A DNA stretch of 64,000 nt from Blautia sp. (GTDB lineage: Bacteria; Bacillota; Clostridia; Lachnospirales; Lachnospiraceae). Of the stretch, positions 53,038 through 61,190 are shown piece by piece. The first letter of the stretch is position 1. Every line of letters starts with the position of its first letter. The notes below the pieces were generated by a model that worked only from the letters and a program-made list of their open reading frames with translations, had not been told where the DNA came from and did not search any database. A program made the translations under genes and the position numbers. The stretch is from NCBI GenBank assembly GCA_022770365.1, contig JALEHU010000040.1, positions 1 to 64,000 of the forward strand, in the 5' to 3' direction.

Positions 53038-53712
53038 TCAGATATCTGTCAGTTCAGAAACGACTCTGGCAAGGAGTGTTCTCGGCAGAACTACTTTTTT
53101 GCCGGTTTTCTCAGCAAACATTTCCTTCATTTTCTGTGTGTATCCGATGCAGTCCAGAACGATCAGATCGGCATCCATATTTTTTACTTCTTCCGCAGCC
53201 TGCTCCAGCGCCTCCCATTCGCCATAGGGAGATGCGGCAATGGCTTTGACTTCTTTGACATAATTGCGCCATTTGTTTTCGCACTGCTCGGTCTGAAGCG
53301 GGGAAGGTGTCATACAGATGATACTGGATTTTTTGGTCATCAGCGGGACAAGGCGGTTGAGAAGTTCGCAGGGATAGATCATGGGGATCTTTTTTGTGGA
53401 TAGTGTTTCCGGGAAACTTCCTGTGCAGAACATCATGATAAGACTGCAGCCTTCTTCTTCCATTTTTGTGATGGCATCCTGAAGACGGGGAAGAATATAG
53501 CGTTCCGCAAAGGTTACGGAGCTGCCGTCCTGAAGGCGGGAAACCAGCACATAATCATCTTTTCCCGGAGCAAATTCTGCGATTTCCTCTCTGGTCAGTC
53601 CGTCAAGTCCTCCAGCCTGGACCAGTTCCAGAGAATCATCAAAAATACGAAGGATATCAGCGGTGACATCCACTCTCGGAGCCTGTCCGATGGTCACTGC
53701 TCCAATTTTCAT
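53038..53712 (-). CDS. AroM-family protein
   Basis: 224 residues matching AroM: MKIGAVTIGQAPRVDVTADI, VQAGGLDGLTREEI, YVLVSRLQDGSSVTFAERYI, LIMMFCTGSFPE and LIVLDCIGYTQ. The two Cys-containing motifs sit where Asp/Glu racemases have their catalytic cysteines, so AroM may be a distant racemase relative. Despite the name there is no evidence for a shikimate pathway role. AAGGAGG 6 nt upstream; 12 bp from the DUF1177 gene. Confidence 0.85.
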   Translation of the reverse strand: MKIGAVTIGQAPRVDVTADILRIFDDSLELVQAGGLDGLTREEIAEFAPGKDDYVLVSRLQDGSSVTFAERYILPRLQDAITKMEEEGCSLIMMFCTGSFPETLSTKKIPMIYPCELLNRLVPLMTKKSSIICMTPSPLQTEQCENKWRNYVKEVKAIAASPYGEWEALEQAAEEVKNMDADLIVLDCIGYTQKMKEMFAEKTGKKVVLPRTLLARVVSELTDI

Positions 53713-53724
53713 AAGACCGCCTCC

Positions 53725-54663
53725 TTATTCCTGCCCAAGAGTCTGTAAATGTTTCATGCTTCCATACAGTTTCTGAAGTCTTGCGTATTCTTCTTCATCA
53801 TAGAAGCTGCACTGCTTTCTTCCGAATGCTTTTGCCACTTCCAGCATAAAGCGTGCTGCTTCTTCCACATCTGCGGCGTGGGTAGCACCGGTGGCGCATC
53901 CGGGAACCATGGTTTCCGTTGTAACAGCAACACCTACGACCGGAGCGTTGGTAGCGGTGCAAGGCTGAAGAACGCTGTTCAGATGGTGTACATCATTTCC
54001 GTAAGGAGTAATGTCCTGAGTTGCCAGCGGGAAAACATACGGCAGTCTTCCGGTAGTGATCTGCATCAGTTCCAGAAGATCCTCGGACGTTCTTAAAATG
54101 TATCCCTCTTTGACAGTAGGGGAAATAGCAAAACCGCGGGTGTTGATGACACGGTTTCCTTTGGTGGTGTCAACGGAAAGGATTGCGTCAAGCTCCGGAG
54201 AAACTTCTTCTTTGTTTACCTGGGACATTTCAACCGGAGAGCCCATAAAAGGAACAGGATCGTGTGGTGCTGTCGGAGCATCCGGGCAGATGTGAGTGGA
54301 AATAAATACATCGCCGTCCAGGAAATCGCCCTTGTTCTGCATATCCAGAAGTTTGGCAGCGAGTGCCACTGCACAGAGAGCTCCGTCGCCGTCGGATACA
54401 AAACCGATTCTTTCCGGACGTGCGCCGATACCGCCGAGACGGCCGAGAAGACCGATGGTTGGAGCGTCGCCGCCGTTCATTTTGCCGTTTTTGCCCGGAA
54501 TGCGGACTTTCAGCATATCAGTGCTTCCTTTCGGCCCCACCAGTTCATAAACTTCGATGTTGGCATCCGGTTTGATGCCGAGCAGGTATTCTTTGACTTT
54601 TTCTCCTGTTACATAAGTATCGTCAAGTACGTCATAAGCTTCGATAATCTGTTTCATTAACAT
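53725..54663 (-). CDS. DUF1177 family protein
   Basis: 312 residues. Family pattern: ELVGPKGSTDMLKVRIPG, PTIGLLGRLGGIGARPERIG, FVSDGDGALCAVALAAKLLD, VFISTHICPDAPTAPHDPVP, MVPGCATGATHAADVEEAAR. Conserved Asp, His and Cys residues hint at a metal hydrolase, but the function is unknown. AGGAGG 10 nt upstream. DUF1177 genes are known to occur beside AroM, OPT and racemase genes. Confidence 0.85.
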   Translation of the reverse strand: MLMKQIIEAYDVLDDTYVTGEKVKEYLLGIKPDANIEVYELVGPKGSTDMLKVRIPGKNGKMNGGDAPTIGLLGRLGGIGARPERIGFVSDGDGALCAVALAAKLLDMQNKGDFLDGDVFISTHICPDAPTAPHDPVPFMGSPVEMSQVNKEEVSPELDAILSVDTTKGNRVINTRGFAISPTVKEGYILRTSEDLLELMQITTGRLPYVFPLATQDITPYGNDVHHLNSVLQPCTATNAPVVGVAVTTETMVPGCATGATHAADVEEAARFMLEVAKAFGRKQCSFYDEEEYARLQKLYGSMKHLQTLGQE

Positions 54664-54719
54664 GTCCGTAAATCCTCCTGAGATAATATTTTCATGGCTG
54701 ATATTTACAGCTGATATTT

Positions 54720-55802
54720 TTATTTATCAAGATAAGAAATGATGTCTTTTTTAATTACATCTTCCGTTGCCTGGAGAAGCTCCGGAGCGTACATAGTCGG
54801 GGAAAGCTTCAGATTTTTCTTATCTGCGGCAATGACATATACGTCCAGTCCTTCTTCCATCATGGCTGTGGTCACCGGTTCTCCGGTCTTTGCATTGATG
54901 GTCATGATCAGGTCCGGGAAAGTTGCCAGGCGTTCGCCGTCTTTTTCGGCAGTGGCATATTCATTCCAGAAAGTCAGTTCACATCCGTCTACAGTGGCAT
55001 ATCCCACATCAAATCCGCCTGTGGTCTCAATGGAAAAGTCCTTTACTTCTCCTCTTGCAAGAACACGTCCGCCAAGGAAGGCACACAGTTCTCTGACCGC
55101 GTCTTCAACGGATGTTTCCAGACCTTTTAAGAATGCCTTTCCTGTTTCAATGGCAAAGCTGACACCGCCGAGTGCACAGTTTTCTTTTGCATAAGATACG
55201 GTTACCGGGTTTCTGGCGACTGCTACAAGACCGCCGGCTTCAATGGAAGCAAGACGCACCATTTTTGAAGTATGTTCGATGCTTCCTTCAAAGAAGCATT
55301 CTACGTGATTTCCGGTGTCCGGATTTCCGCCCACACATGCCTGGACGGTGGTATAATCTTTAATCTTATGAAGGTTCATGCTGCCCATGACTCCGGTGGG
55401 ATGAGCACGGCCGTTGCATGGAGCGTCCACAACGGGAAGACCCAGGATTGCAGCCTACAGCCATCCGTTTACGGTTGCTTCGCCGCCCTGTTCATTGGTG
55501 ATGATTCCTCCGATATGGAAATCACAGTTTTTCTGGAGGATTTCTACGGTTTTTGCGATATCTCTGGGTGTCATAAACTGGTTTTCTGCATTGGGGGCAC
55601 CTACCAGAGACGCTGTCAGCAAGGTGTCGCTGTCATCCAGATCATCTGCGGAAATAAGACGCAGGTCTGTATACTCTACTGCGATTTCTGCGTATTTTCT
55701 TCCTTTTTTGGGATCACCGCCGCCTCCGCCGCCAAGTATGGTACCTCCGGCAAGTGCGGCATCCAGAACCTCTTTTGTGAGACGGATTCCTTTGTTTTTC
55801 AT
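54720..55802 (-). pseudogene. DUF917 protein gene interrupted by an in-frame TAG
   Basis: One continuous frame of about 360 codons, typical of DUF917 (S-methyl thiohydantoin desulfurase-like) proteins, broken at codon 116 by TAG (55455-55457). Before it: LDAALAGGTILGGGGGGDPK, LLTASLVGAPNAE, GGEATVNGWL. After it: AAILGLPVVDAPCNGRAHPT, ALGGVSFAIETGKAF, DVYVIAADKKNLKLSP. Relatives have Gln at this place, so a CAG to TAG change is the simplest cause. Family proteins are linked to hydantoinase/oxoprolinase pathways. Unless read through, the protein is lost. Confidence 0.85.
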
Positions 55803-55908
55803 AGTTTGTTACTCACTTTCTATTATACTTTTAAGTATGTCTCAGAGTACCTGATGTAAGAGCTGTACCAAATTATATGACAGATGCCTCTGAGCATTTT
55901 TGTGCCTG

Positions 55909-55967
55909 CTTCAGACAACAGCCATGAGACAGAATGCGATTGCATGCAGTACTCATGGCTGCTGAAG
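55909..55967. repeat. Intercistronic hairpin between the OPT and DUF917 genes (possible copy C of the MITE-like repeat)
   Basis: CTTCAG..CAGCCATGAG pairs with CTCATGGCTG..CTGAAG. On the minus strand CAGCAGCCATGAG...GCATGC resembles the core of copies A and B. There is no T run on the minus strand, so it may stabilise or process the transcript rather than end it. Confidence 0.5.
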
Positions 55968-55977
55968 TTTTACGTAA

Positions 55978-57660
55978 TTATTTTTTCTTTCCCAAAGACA
56001 GTGTAGCCGTAAAGAAGCTGTAAAGAGCTGCTCCTGCAAGGGAACCTGCACCAAGGATATTGAGAATCTGTTCGTTTTCTTTGTTGCGTTTTACAAGAAC
56101 GAAACGGATCAACAGGGCAATGAGGATGGTCAGACCGTTGATGGTGGAACCTACCAGTAAGCCGGTTGCAAAAAGGATACCCACCTGTCTGGAACCACCG
56201 AGGAACTGAATGATGGCACCTGGAATTGCCCAGATGATCAGCCATTTCGCAACGTCTCCGCTGGTGCCTGCTTCGATGGTCGCAGCGAAAGTAGCGTCAA
56301 CCGGTGCAAAAAGTCCCTGGCTGAAATATTTATTTGCCATAATAGCTACAAGAACAAATGCTACAGTAAAACCGATGAGCTCGGAATAGTACTGCTGTTT
56401 TCTTCCTTCTTTTTCAAGTTCATGATCCGCCCCGCTGCCACGAAGGATGTAACCACATTTCAGGTCATAAGCCATATCAGAGAATGCCGGACCTGTTGCG
56501 GATGTGTAAGCAACCAGGATGCCAAGAGGCATAGCCGGGAAACCGATGAGCATACCTACGATCAGGAAGATCAGAGCAGTTGCGAATCCCGGGAACCATC
56601 CGGAGTACATAGCAGAAATACCGACGATCAGTTCGGATGCGATTGCAGCAAAAGCAGCAAATACGATCCAGATGATCAGCTGGATGAATCCCATGTCAGA
56701 CCAGATACCGGTGATCACTGCAAGAAGAATTGCAACAACCAGATAAGCAACATATCCGCCGCCAAGAGCTTTTTTCATATTAGCCATGCTGGAAGTAAAT
56801 TTGCCTGCAGCGCTGTCAGAGCTATCGCTCTTTTTGAACAGCATGCGTCCGCACTGAATCAGGGAAACAATACCTGCACCGATCATAATGCCGTGAGGCA
56901 TATATTTGAACATGGTCTGGGACATCAGGTCTGCGCCTTCACCGAAGATATTAGTGATAATCGGGAAGCTTGTATTAAAGATATTAATAATAAATCCATT
57001 TGTCTTGATAATGCCAATGATAATACTGCCCACACCAAGTGCCGCCATGGCTGCAAAATCGCCGAACCAGGATACACCAAGGAGGTCAGTAGGGATGCCG
57101 ATCATTTTACCGCCGACACCGATTGCCATACCTACCAGCAGAAGCATGGCTTTTTTTCCTTTTTCAACAACTGCAAGAATGGATTGTGCAGCTGCAACAC
57201 CAGGAGGCCATGCGCCTTCTGCCGGGAACATTTCGGAATCGAAAGTTCTGTACAGAATGGTTGCATCAATAACAGTTGCAAGGAACGCACCAATCAGCAT
57301 CGGCAGCATGAGATCTGTTCTGCCCATGATTACCGGAACACCAATGGGAAGCAGCAGGCAGTTGGCTGCGGAAAATGTTGCGCCGGAAATGGATGTCTGA
57401 ATGAGGTTCTGGCAGTGGACACTCTGATATTTTTTCAGTATTGCAACTGGAATACGTGAAATAATAATAGCAAACAGAGCACCTACGATAGATGTGTTTG
57501 GAGCTACACCGGTACGCACGATCAGTTCCAGACCAATGATTGCACCCAGTACACTCATGACAATATTCAGAATCAGAATATGCGGAGCATACGCTTTGGG
57601 ATGTTCAGAGGCTTTGATACGCATCTGAGTGTAGTCCTGGTTTGTGTTTTTGGTAGACAT
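55978..57660 (-). CDS. OPT-family oligopeptide transporter
   Basis: 560 residues with about 14 membrane helices. OPT family features: LILNIVMSVLGAIIGLELIV, SISGATFSAANCLLLPIGVP, FDSEMFPAEGAWPPGVAAAQ, MGIAMGGK-like VGMAIGVGGKMIGIP, MYSGWFPGFATALIFLIVGM and GSGADHELEKEG. These carriers take up small peptides or metal-peptide complexes by proton coupling. Start MSTKNTNQDY with GGAGG 8 nt upstream. It heads the minus-strand cluster and so probably imports the compound that the others degrade. Confidence 0.88.
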   Translation of the reverse strand: MSTKNTNQDYTQMRIKASEHPKAYAPHILILNIVMSVLGAIIGLELIVRTGVAPNTSIVGALFAIIISRIPVAILKKYQSVHCQNLIQTSISGATFSAANCLLLPIGVPVIMGRTDLMLPMLIGAFLATVIDATILYRTFDSEMFPAEGAWPPGVAAAQSILAVVEKGKKAMLLLVGMAIGVGGKMIGIPTDLLGVSWFGDFAAMAALGVGSIIIGIIKTNGFIINIFNTSFPIITNIFGEGADLMSQTMFKYMPHGIMIGAGIVSLIQCGRMLFKKSDSSDSAAGKFTSSMANMKKALGGGYVAYLVVAILLAVITGIWSDMGFIQLIIWIVFAAFAAIASELIVGISAMYSGWFPGFATALIFLIVGMLIGFPAMPLGILVAYTSATGPAFSDMAYDLKCGYILRGSGADHELEKEGRKQQYYSELIGFTVAFVLVAIMANKYFSQGLFAPVDATFAATIEAGTSGDVAKWLIIWAIPGAIIQFLGGSRQVGILFATGLLVGSTINGLTILIALLIRFVLVKRNKENEQILNILGAGSLAGAALYSFFTATLSLGKKK

Positions 57661-57763
57661 TTTTATCTCCTCCGTTTTAAAACTTGCGTGAATGTATCCG
57701 AACAACGGGAAAGAAATGCAGCGGTTCCGCCAAATGGAAATGCTGCGAAAATTGTCCGGGTTA

Positions 57764-57800
57764 CAAAAAAAGCCGATGCAGGTAATGCCCACATCGGCTT
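57764..57800 (-). terminator. Terminator after the PucR-type gene, possible attenuator of the OPT operon
   Basis: On the minus strand AGCCGATG...CATCGGCT is followed by seven T. It lies 105 nt after the regulator stop and about 100 nt before the OPT start, downstream of a putative promoter. Confidence 0.75.
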
Positions 57801-57816
57801 CACACGTTGTAATCAC

Positions 57817-57845
57817 AATATATCACTTTAACAGGCTAAAGTCAT
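57817..57845 (-). promoter_or_regulatory. Putative OPT operon promoter
   Basis: Minus strand ATGACT, 17-bp spacer, TATATT. Transcripts from it would first meet the hairpin at 57764-57800. Confidence 0.4.
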
Positions 57846-57875
57846 CGTTTCTGAAGCCCCTGTTTTGGAGCTGGC

Positions 57876-57894
57876 AGTGTGCATAATGCACACT
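57876..57894. promoter_or_regulatory. Perfect 9-1-9 palindrome, candidate operator
   Basis: AGTGTGCAT-A-ATGCACACT, 30 bp upstream of the putative OPT promoter -35 and 11 bp after the regulator stop codon. It suits a dimeric activator such as the PucR-type protein. Confidence 0.5.
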
Positions 57895-57905
57895 ATGGCT
57901 ATCGG

Positions 57906-59141
57906 TTACTGAATATAAGGACGTACACTGCAGGCGAAATGCAGTTGTGTGAATTGTTCTGCATCGTCCAGACTGAGGTCCAGAATTTCTTCAATTTTGT
58001 TCAGGCGGTGCGCCATGGTGTTCCGGTGAAGGAAAAGCGCTTCCGCAGCCTGTTTTCTGGAACCGTTTTTCTGAACCAGCATTTCCAGCGTTTCCATCAG
58101 ATGGCTCTCGTGTGTCCTGTCATATTGTTCCAGAATGCCCAGCTTTTTCTGGATGAAATCTCTGGATTCCTCCTGTCCGGCAAGATGCAGCATGATTCTG
58201 TCAAACTGCAAATCTCTCAGGAAATATACGTTCTTTTTTGATTTTTTTATCTGACGGATCAGGAAGCATTCTTTGAGTATGGTATAAGTGTGAGGGAGAT
58301 CCAGATAATCTTTCATAAGTTCACTGATGATTGCAAAAGTCCGGCAATTATGAATTTCCAGTGTTTTATCGGTCAGCTCAGATGCTATTTTTTCCACTGT
58401 CTGTTCCGGTATACCTGCGGGAATGATGCAGAAACAGGAATCTTTTCTGCAGATGGATACTCCATGGATGTGATATTTTGCCAGGATCCGGTTTGCAGCC
58501 TGAATCTGTCTGGTGCTGTCCATTTCCAGCAGCACAGAGGGCTTTTCTTTGTCCAGATGGATAAGGATCAGCCTCACAGGTGAAGAAGGCCATTGAAGGG
58601 AGGAGGTACGGTATTCCGCTTCTTCTTCCTGCGTTATCTTTTCTGTGAGCAGATCTGTAAAAAGCTTTTCATCCAGTTCTCCTTTATTATTTCGGGTGAT
58701 CTGATACCGGGTGTCCAGCTGCATGTGGTTTTTAGCTTCAACGATGGCGACCATAACGGGAAAAACCAGTTCAATAAAGCCAGAGTTGTTGTTAAGAAGG
58801 AATAATGGGAAATTCAGTTCATCAGCCAGCTGAAGAGCTTCTTTGGGAAAATCGTCAAAAAATCTCGTTTTGATGGCGAGAGCGGATGCGTTTGCTTCCT
58901 CCATCATGCGGATCAGATTCAGCAGAGCTTCCTTGTCATTGCGGATGGCATAACCGGTGGTGATGAGCACGGGCGGTTCGATTCCTTCGTTTTCGTATGA
59001 TATGAGCGGACTGGATGTGGCTGTTTTTGTGCCTTCCAGAACAAGTCCGGCGAGCCGGTCTCCAGCCTCTCCCCCATCACAGAAGGACCATGCTTCGTAA
59101 GAGGATCGGATGTTGGTGGCAGATGCATAAAGGTTCCACAT
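57906..59141 (-). CDS. PucR-type regulator with an ASCH-like N-terminal fragment (chimeric)
   Basis: 411 residues. Residues about 57-150 are the C-terminal part of a PucR N-terminal domain (LITTGYAIRNDKEALLNLIR, ALAIKTRFFDDFP); 190-320 are a CdaR/GGDEF-like region; 345-405 hold an HTH_30 (LVQKNGSRKQAAEALFLHRN, MAHRLNKIEEIL). Residues 1-55 do not belong to PucR: MWNLYASAT, YEAWSFCDGGEAGDRLAGLV and LEGTKTATSSPLISYENEG match the start of an ASCH-domain protein. The good ribosome site (AAAGGAGG) serves an ATG 14 nt upstream (MTAEQ) in another frame, so a base is missing after codon 5. Likely a deletion fused asch to pucR; expression is doubtful. Confidence 0.75.
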   Translation of the reverse strand: MWNLYASATNIRSSYEAWSFCDGGEAGDRLAGLVLEGTKTATSSPLISYENEGIEPPVLITTGYAIRNDKEALLNLIRMMEEANASALAIKTRFFDDFPKEALQLADELNFPLFLLNNNSGFIELVFPVMVAIVEAKNHMQLDTRYQITRNNKGELDEKLFTDLLTEKITQEEEAEYRTSSLQWPSSPVRLILIHLDKEKPSVLLEMDSTRQIQAANRILAKYHIHGVSICRKDSCFCIIPAGIPEQTVEKIASELTDKTLEIHNCRTFAIISELMKDYLDLPHTYTILKECFLIRQIKKSKKNVYFLRDLQFDRIMLHLAGQEESRDFIQKKLGILEQYDRTHESHLMETLEMLVQKNGSRKQAAEALFLHRNTMAHRLNKIEEILDLSLDDAEQFTQLHFACSVRPYIQ

Positions 59142-59354
59142 TGTTCTGCTGTCATGATAATGCCTCCTTTATCTGTAAATCGATTGGGATATGGATTTGA
59201 TGATGCCGGGATGAATGCGTTTTTTTCAATAGATTTTTTGTGTTATTTAATCGTAGCATAAACTCCTGATGCAACCAAGTTTTTAACATCCGGTGTAGTT
59301 TTTGTAATTATATATTCGGAAAAGAGAAATTGAATGTTTGGAGGCAGGCTGTAC

Positions 59355-59397
59355 GTAAAGGGGGGCTGACAGAGTTAATATCTCTACCGGCCCCTCT
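59355..59397 (-). terminator. Terminator of the hsp20-dnaJ operon
   Basis: GGGGC(T) ... GGCCCC stem with an AGAG/CTCT inner stem. The remainder of the gap up to 59.15 kb is AT-rich with no gene seen. Confidence 0.5.
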
Positions 59398-59434
59398 TAT
59401 GCTCTCAGATTTTCCTGTTTTGTTACATCTGGTA

Positions 59435-60457
59435 TTATGCGGCTCCGCCTCTTCGAAAGGACTGGTTTTTCTGAAGTTGTTCAAATTCTTTCAGTTTTCG
59501 GGCCGCTTCGGGACTGAGGGTGCGGGGAACCTGGATCTCAATGGTGGCATACTGATCTCCGCGGACAGATGGCTGATCCATGGACACAATGCCTTTGCCT
59601 TTAAGTCTGATTTTGGTTCCTGACTGGGTACCTTCTTTGATTTTACAGATGACATCACCGTAGATAGTGGGAACCTTTGCTTCACCGCCGAATACGGCAG
59701 TGGTGAAGGGGATGGATACAGTCGTGTAGATATCCTGACCTTCTCTTCGGAATCCCGGTTTGTCCTGCACGGTGACTTTGAGGAGCAGATCTCCTGATCC
59801 GCCGGAACCGGTGCCGGGCATTCCTTTGCCTTTCAAACGTATGGTTTTGCCGGATTCAATACCTGCCGGTATATTGACTTCGTAAGACTGTATCTGACCG
59901 GAACTGTTCTGCAGGCGGATGACTTTTTTGCCGCCAAAAGCCGCTTCATCGAATGTGACCTCCACCTCAGCCTGCAGATCCTGACCTTTACCGGAACCGT
60001 AGTAATTGCCGGAATCACGGAAACCATTGAATCCGCTGAAATCACCAAATCCGCTGCGGAAACCGGAACCGCCGGCGTTCCTGAACCGATAACCTTCTTC
60101 GCCAAAAAACTGTTTAAGAATATCATCCATATTCTCGCCGTTTTCAAAATGGTATTCTCTGTATTGTCCGCCGGAGCATCCAAACGGATTGCCGTATCCG
60201 CCGCCTGCGCCGGCATCTGTAGCGCCGCCGTCAAATGCAGCGTGGCCGAACTGATCATAAAGCTTTCTCTTCTTTTCGTCGCTCAGAACGTCGTAGGCTT
60301 CTGTGATTTCCTTAAAACGTTCTTCTGCGCGGGCATTTCCTTCATTGCTGTCAGGATGGTATTTCTTGGCTAGTTTCCGGTATGCTTTTTTGATCGCGGC
60401 AGAGTCGTCATTTCTGCTGACACCTAATACTTCATAATAATCTCTTTTCTCTTTCAA
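59435..60457 (-). CDS. DnaJ-like co-chaperone (type B J-protein, CbpA-like)
   Basis: 340 residues. J domain (about 5-70) with the HPD motif in [12 protein letters not shown], a Gly/Phe-rich region (about 75-150) and the DnaJ C-terminal substrate domains (about 155-325; [40 protein letters not shown]). The zinc-finger CxxCxGxG repeats of DnaJ are absent, so it is a CbpA/DnaJB-type protein. TTG is preferred with AGAAGG about 8 nt upstream; GTG 9 nt before overlaps that site. Second gene of the hsp20 operon. Confidence 0.88.
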   Translation of the reverse strand: MKEKRDYYEVLGVSRNDDSAAIKKAYRKLAKKYHPDSNEGNARAEERFKEITEAYDVLSDEKKRKLYDQFGHAAFDGGATDAGAGGGYGNPFGCSGGQYREYHFENGENMDDILKQFFGEEGYRFRNAGGSGFRSGFGDFSGFNGFRDSGNYYGSGKGQDLQAEVEVTFDEAAFGGKKVIRLQNSSGQIQSYEVNIPAGIESGKTIRLKGKGMPGTGSGGSGDLLLKVTVQDKPGFRREGQDIYTTVSIPFTTAVFGGEAKVPTIYGDVICKIKEGTQSGTKIRLKGKGIVSMDQPSVRGDQYATIEIQVPRTLSPEAARKLKEFEQLQKNQSFRRGGAA

Positions 60458-60526
60458 CTCTTTCACCTTCTCTCTGAAATATTATATGTGAAAACGAGAG
60501 GCCATTGACTGACCTCTCGTTATGTT

Positions 60527-60991
60527 TTAGCCTTCAATGGAAATATAATTATCATTCTCCACCGCTGGTTTTGCTTGTTTCTTCGGAACGAATAATTTCA
60601 GAATTCCGTGTTTAAATTCAGCTTTAATGTCCTCCTGGCGTACATTATCGCCGACATAAAAGCTTCTGCTGCAGGCGCCTGCATAACGTTCTCTGCGGAT
60701 GTAACGGCCGGTGTCTTTTTCTTTTTCGTCTTTGTCCAGGCCTTTGGCGGCACTGATGGTCAGGTAGCCGTTCTCAAGGGAAGCTTTCACTTCATCTTTC
60801 TTAAAGCCTGGAAGATCAATCATGACCTCATAACCGTTATCCAGTTCTTTTACATCGGTTTTCATGATGTGGTTGGCATGCTTGCCATAGAGCTTCTTCT
60901 CTGTGTTTCTGATATCGCGGTCTGTATAGAACGGGAAATCATCAAAAAAGTCATCAAATAAGTTTTCTCCAAAAATACTAGGCATTAACAT
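60527..60991 (-). CDS. Hsp20/alpha-crystallin small heat shock protein (copy 2)
   Basis: 154 residues: N-terminal arm (MLMPSIFGENLFDDFFDDFP), alpha-crystallin domain (about 42-135: DVKELDNGYEVMIDLPGFKK, LENGYLTISAAKGLD, RSFYVGDNVRQEDIKAEFKH) and LKLFVPKK anchor. The ribosome site and first codons match copy 1. It leads an operon with the DnaJ-like gene. Its operator is not CIRCE. Confidence 0.94.
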   Translation of the reverse strand: MLMPSIFGENLFDDFFDDFPFYTDRDIRNTEKKLYGKHANHIMKTDVKELDNGYEVMIDLPGFKKDEVKASLENGYLTISAAKGLDKDEKEKDTGRYIRRERYAGACSRSFYVGDNVRQEDIKAEFKHGILKLFVPKKQAKPAVENDNYISIEG

Positions 60992-61112
60992 AAGTCATCT
61001 CTCCTTTTTATATTATGCTTGTTTACCTGTTTCTTTGGAACTGGGATGTTCGGAGAACTCATAGAATCTGTTTCATTTTTCTCTTTTTGTTCCCTTCCTT
61101 TGTTCTAGTTGT

Positions 61113-61153
61113 AATATAACACATGACATTTGTGGTGTCAAGAGGAAATGTCA
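61113..61153 (-). promoter_or_regulatory. hsp20 copy 2 promoter with a non-CIRCE palindrome
   Basis: Minus strand TTGACA (61136-61141), 17-bp spacer, TATATT (61113-61118), matching the copy 1 promoter. An inverted repeat TGACATTT-N14-AAATGTCA (61124-61153) covers the -35 in place of CIRCE. Confidence 0.7.
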
Positions 61154-61190
61154 GATTATTTGTGAAAGAAATGTGAACTGCTGCCGGATA

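Noticed and set aside
55455-55457. Pyrrolysine or selenocysteine-type recoding of the TAG
   Set aside because: TAG ends other genes here, no pyl genes are visible, and the site is a Gln position in relatives.
58919-59155. 78-codon frame starting at the well-placed ATG (MTAEQ)
   Set aside because: After the fifth codon its sequence matches nothing, while the neighbouring frame reads as ASCH; it is the frameshifted start, not a separate protein.
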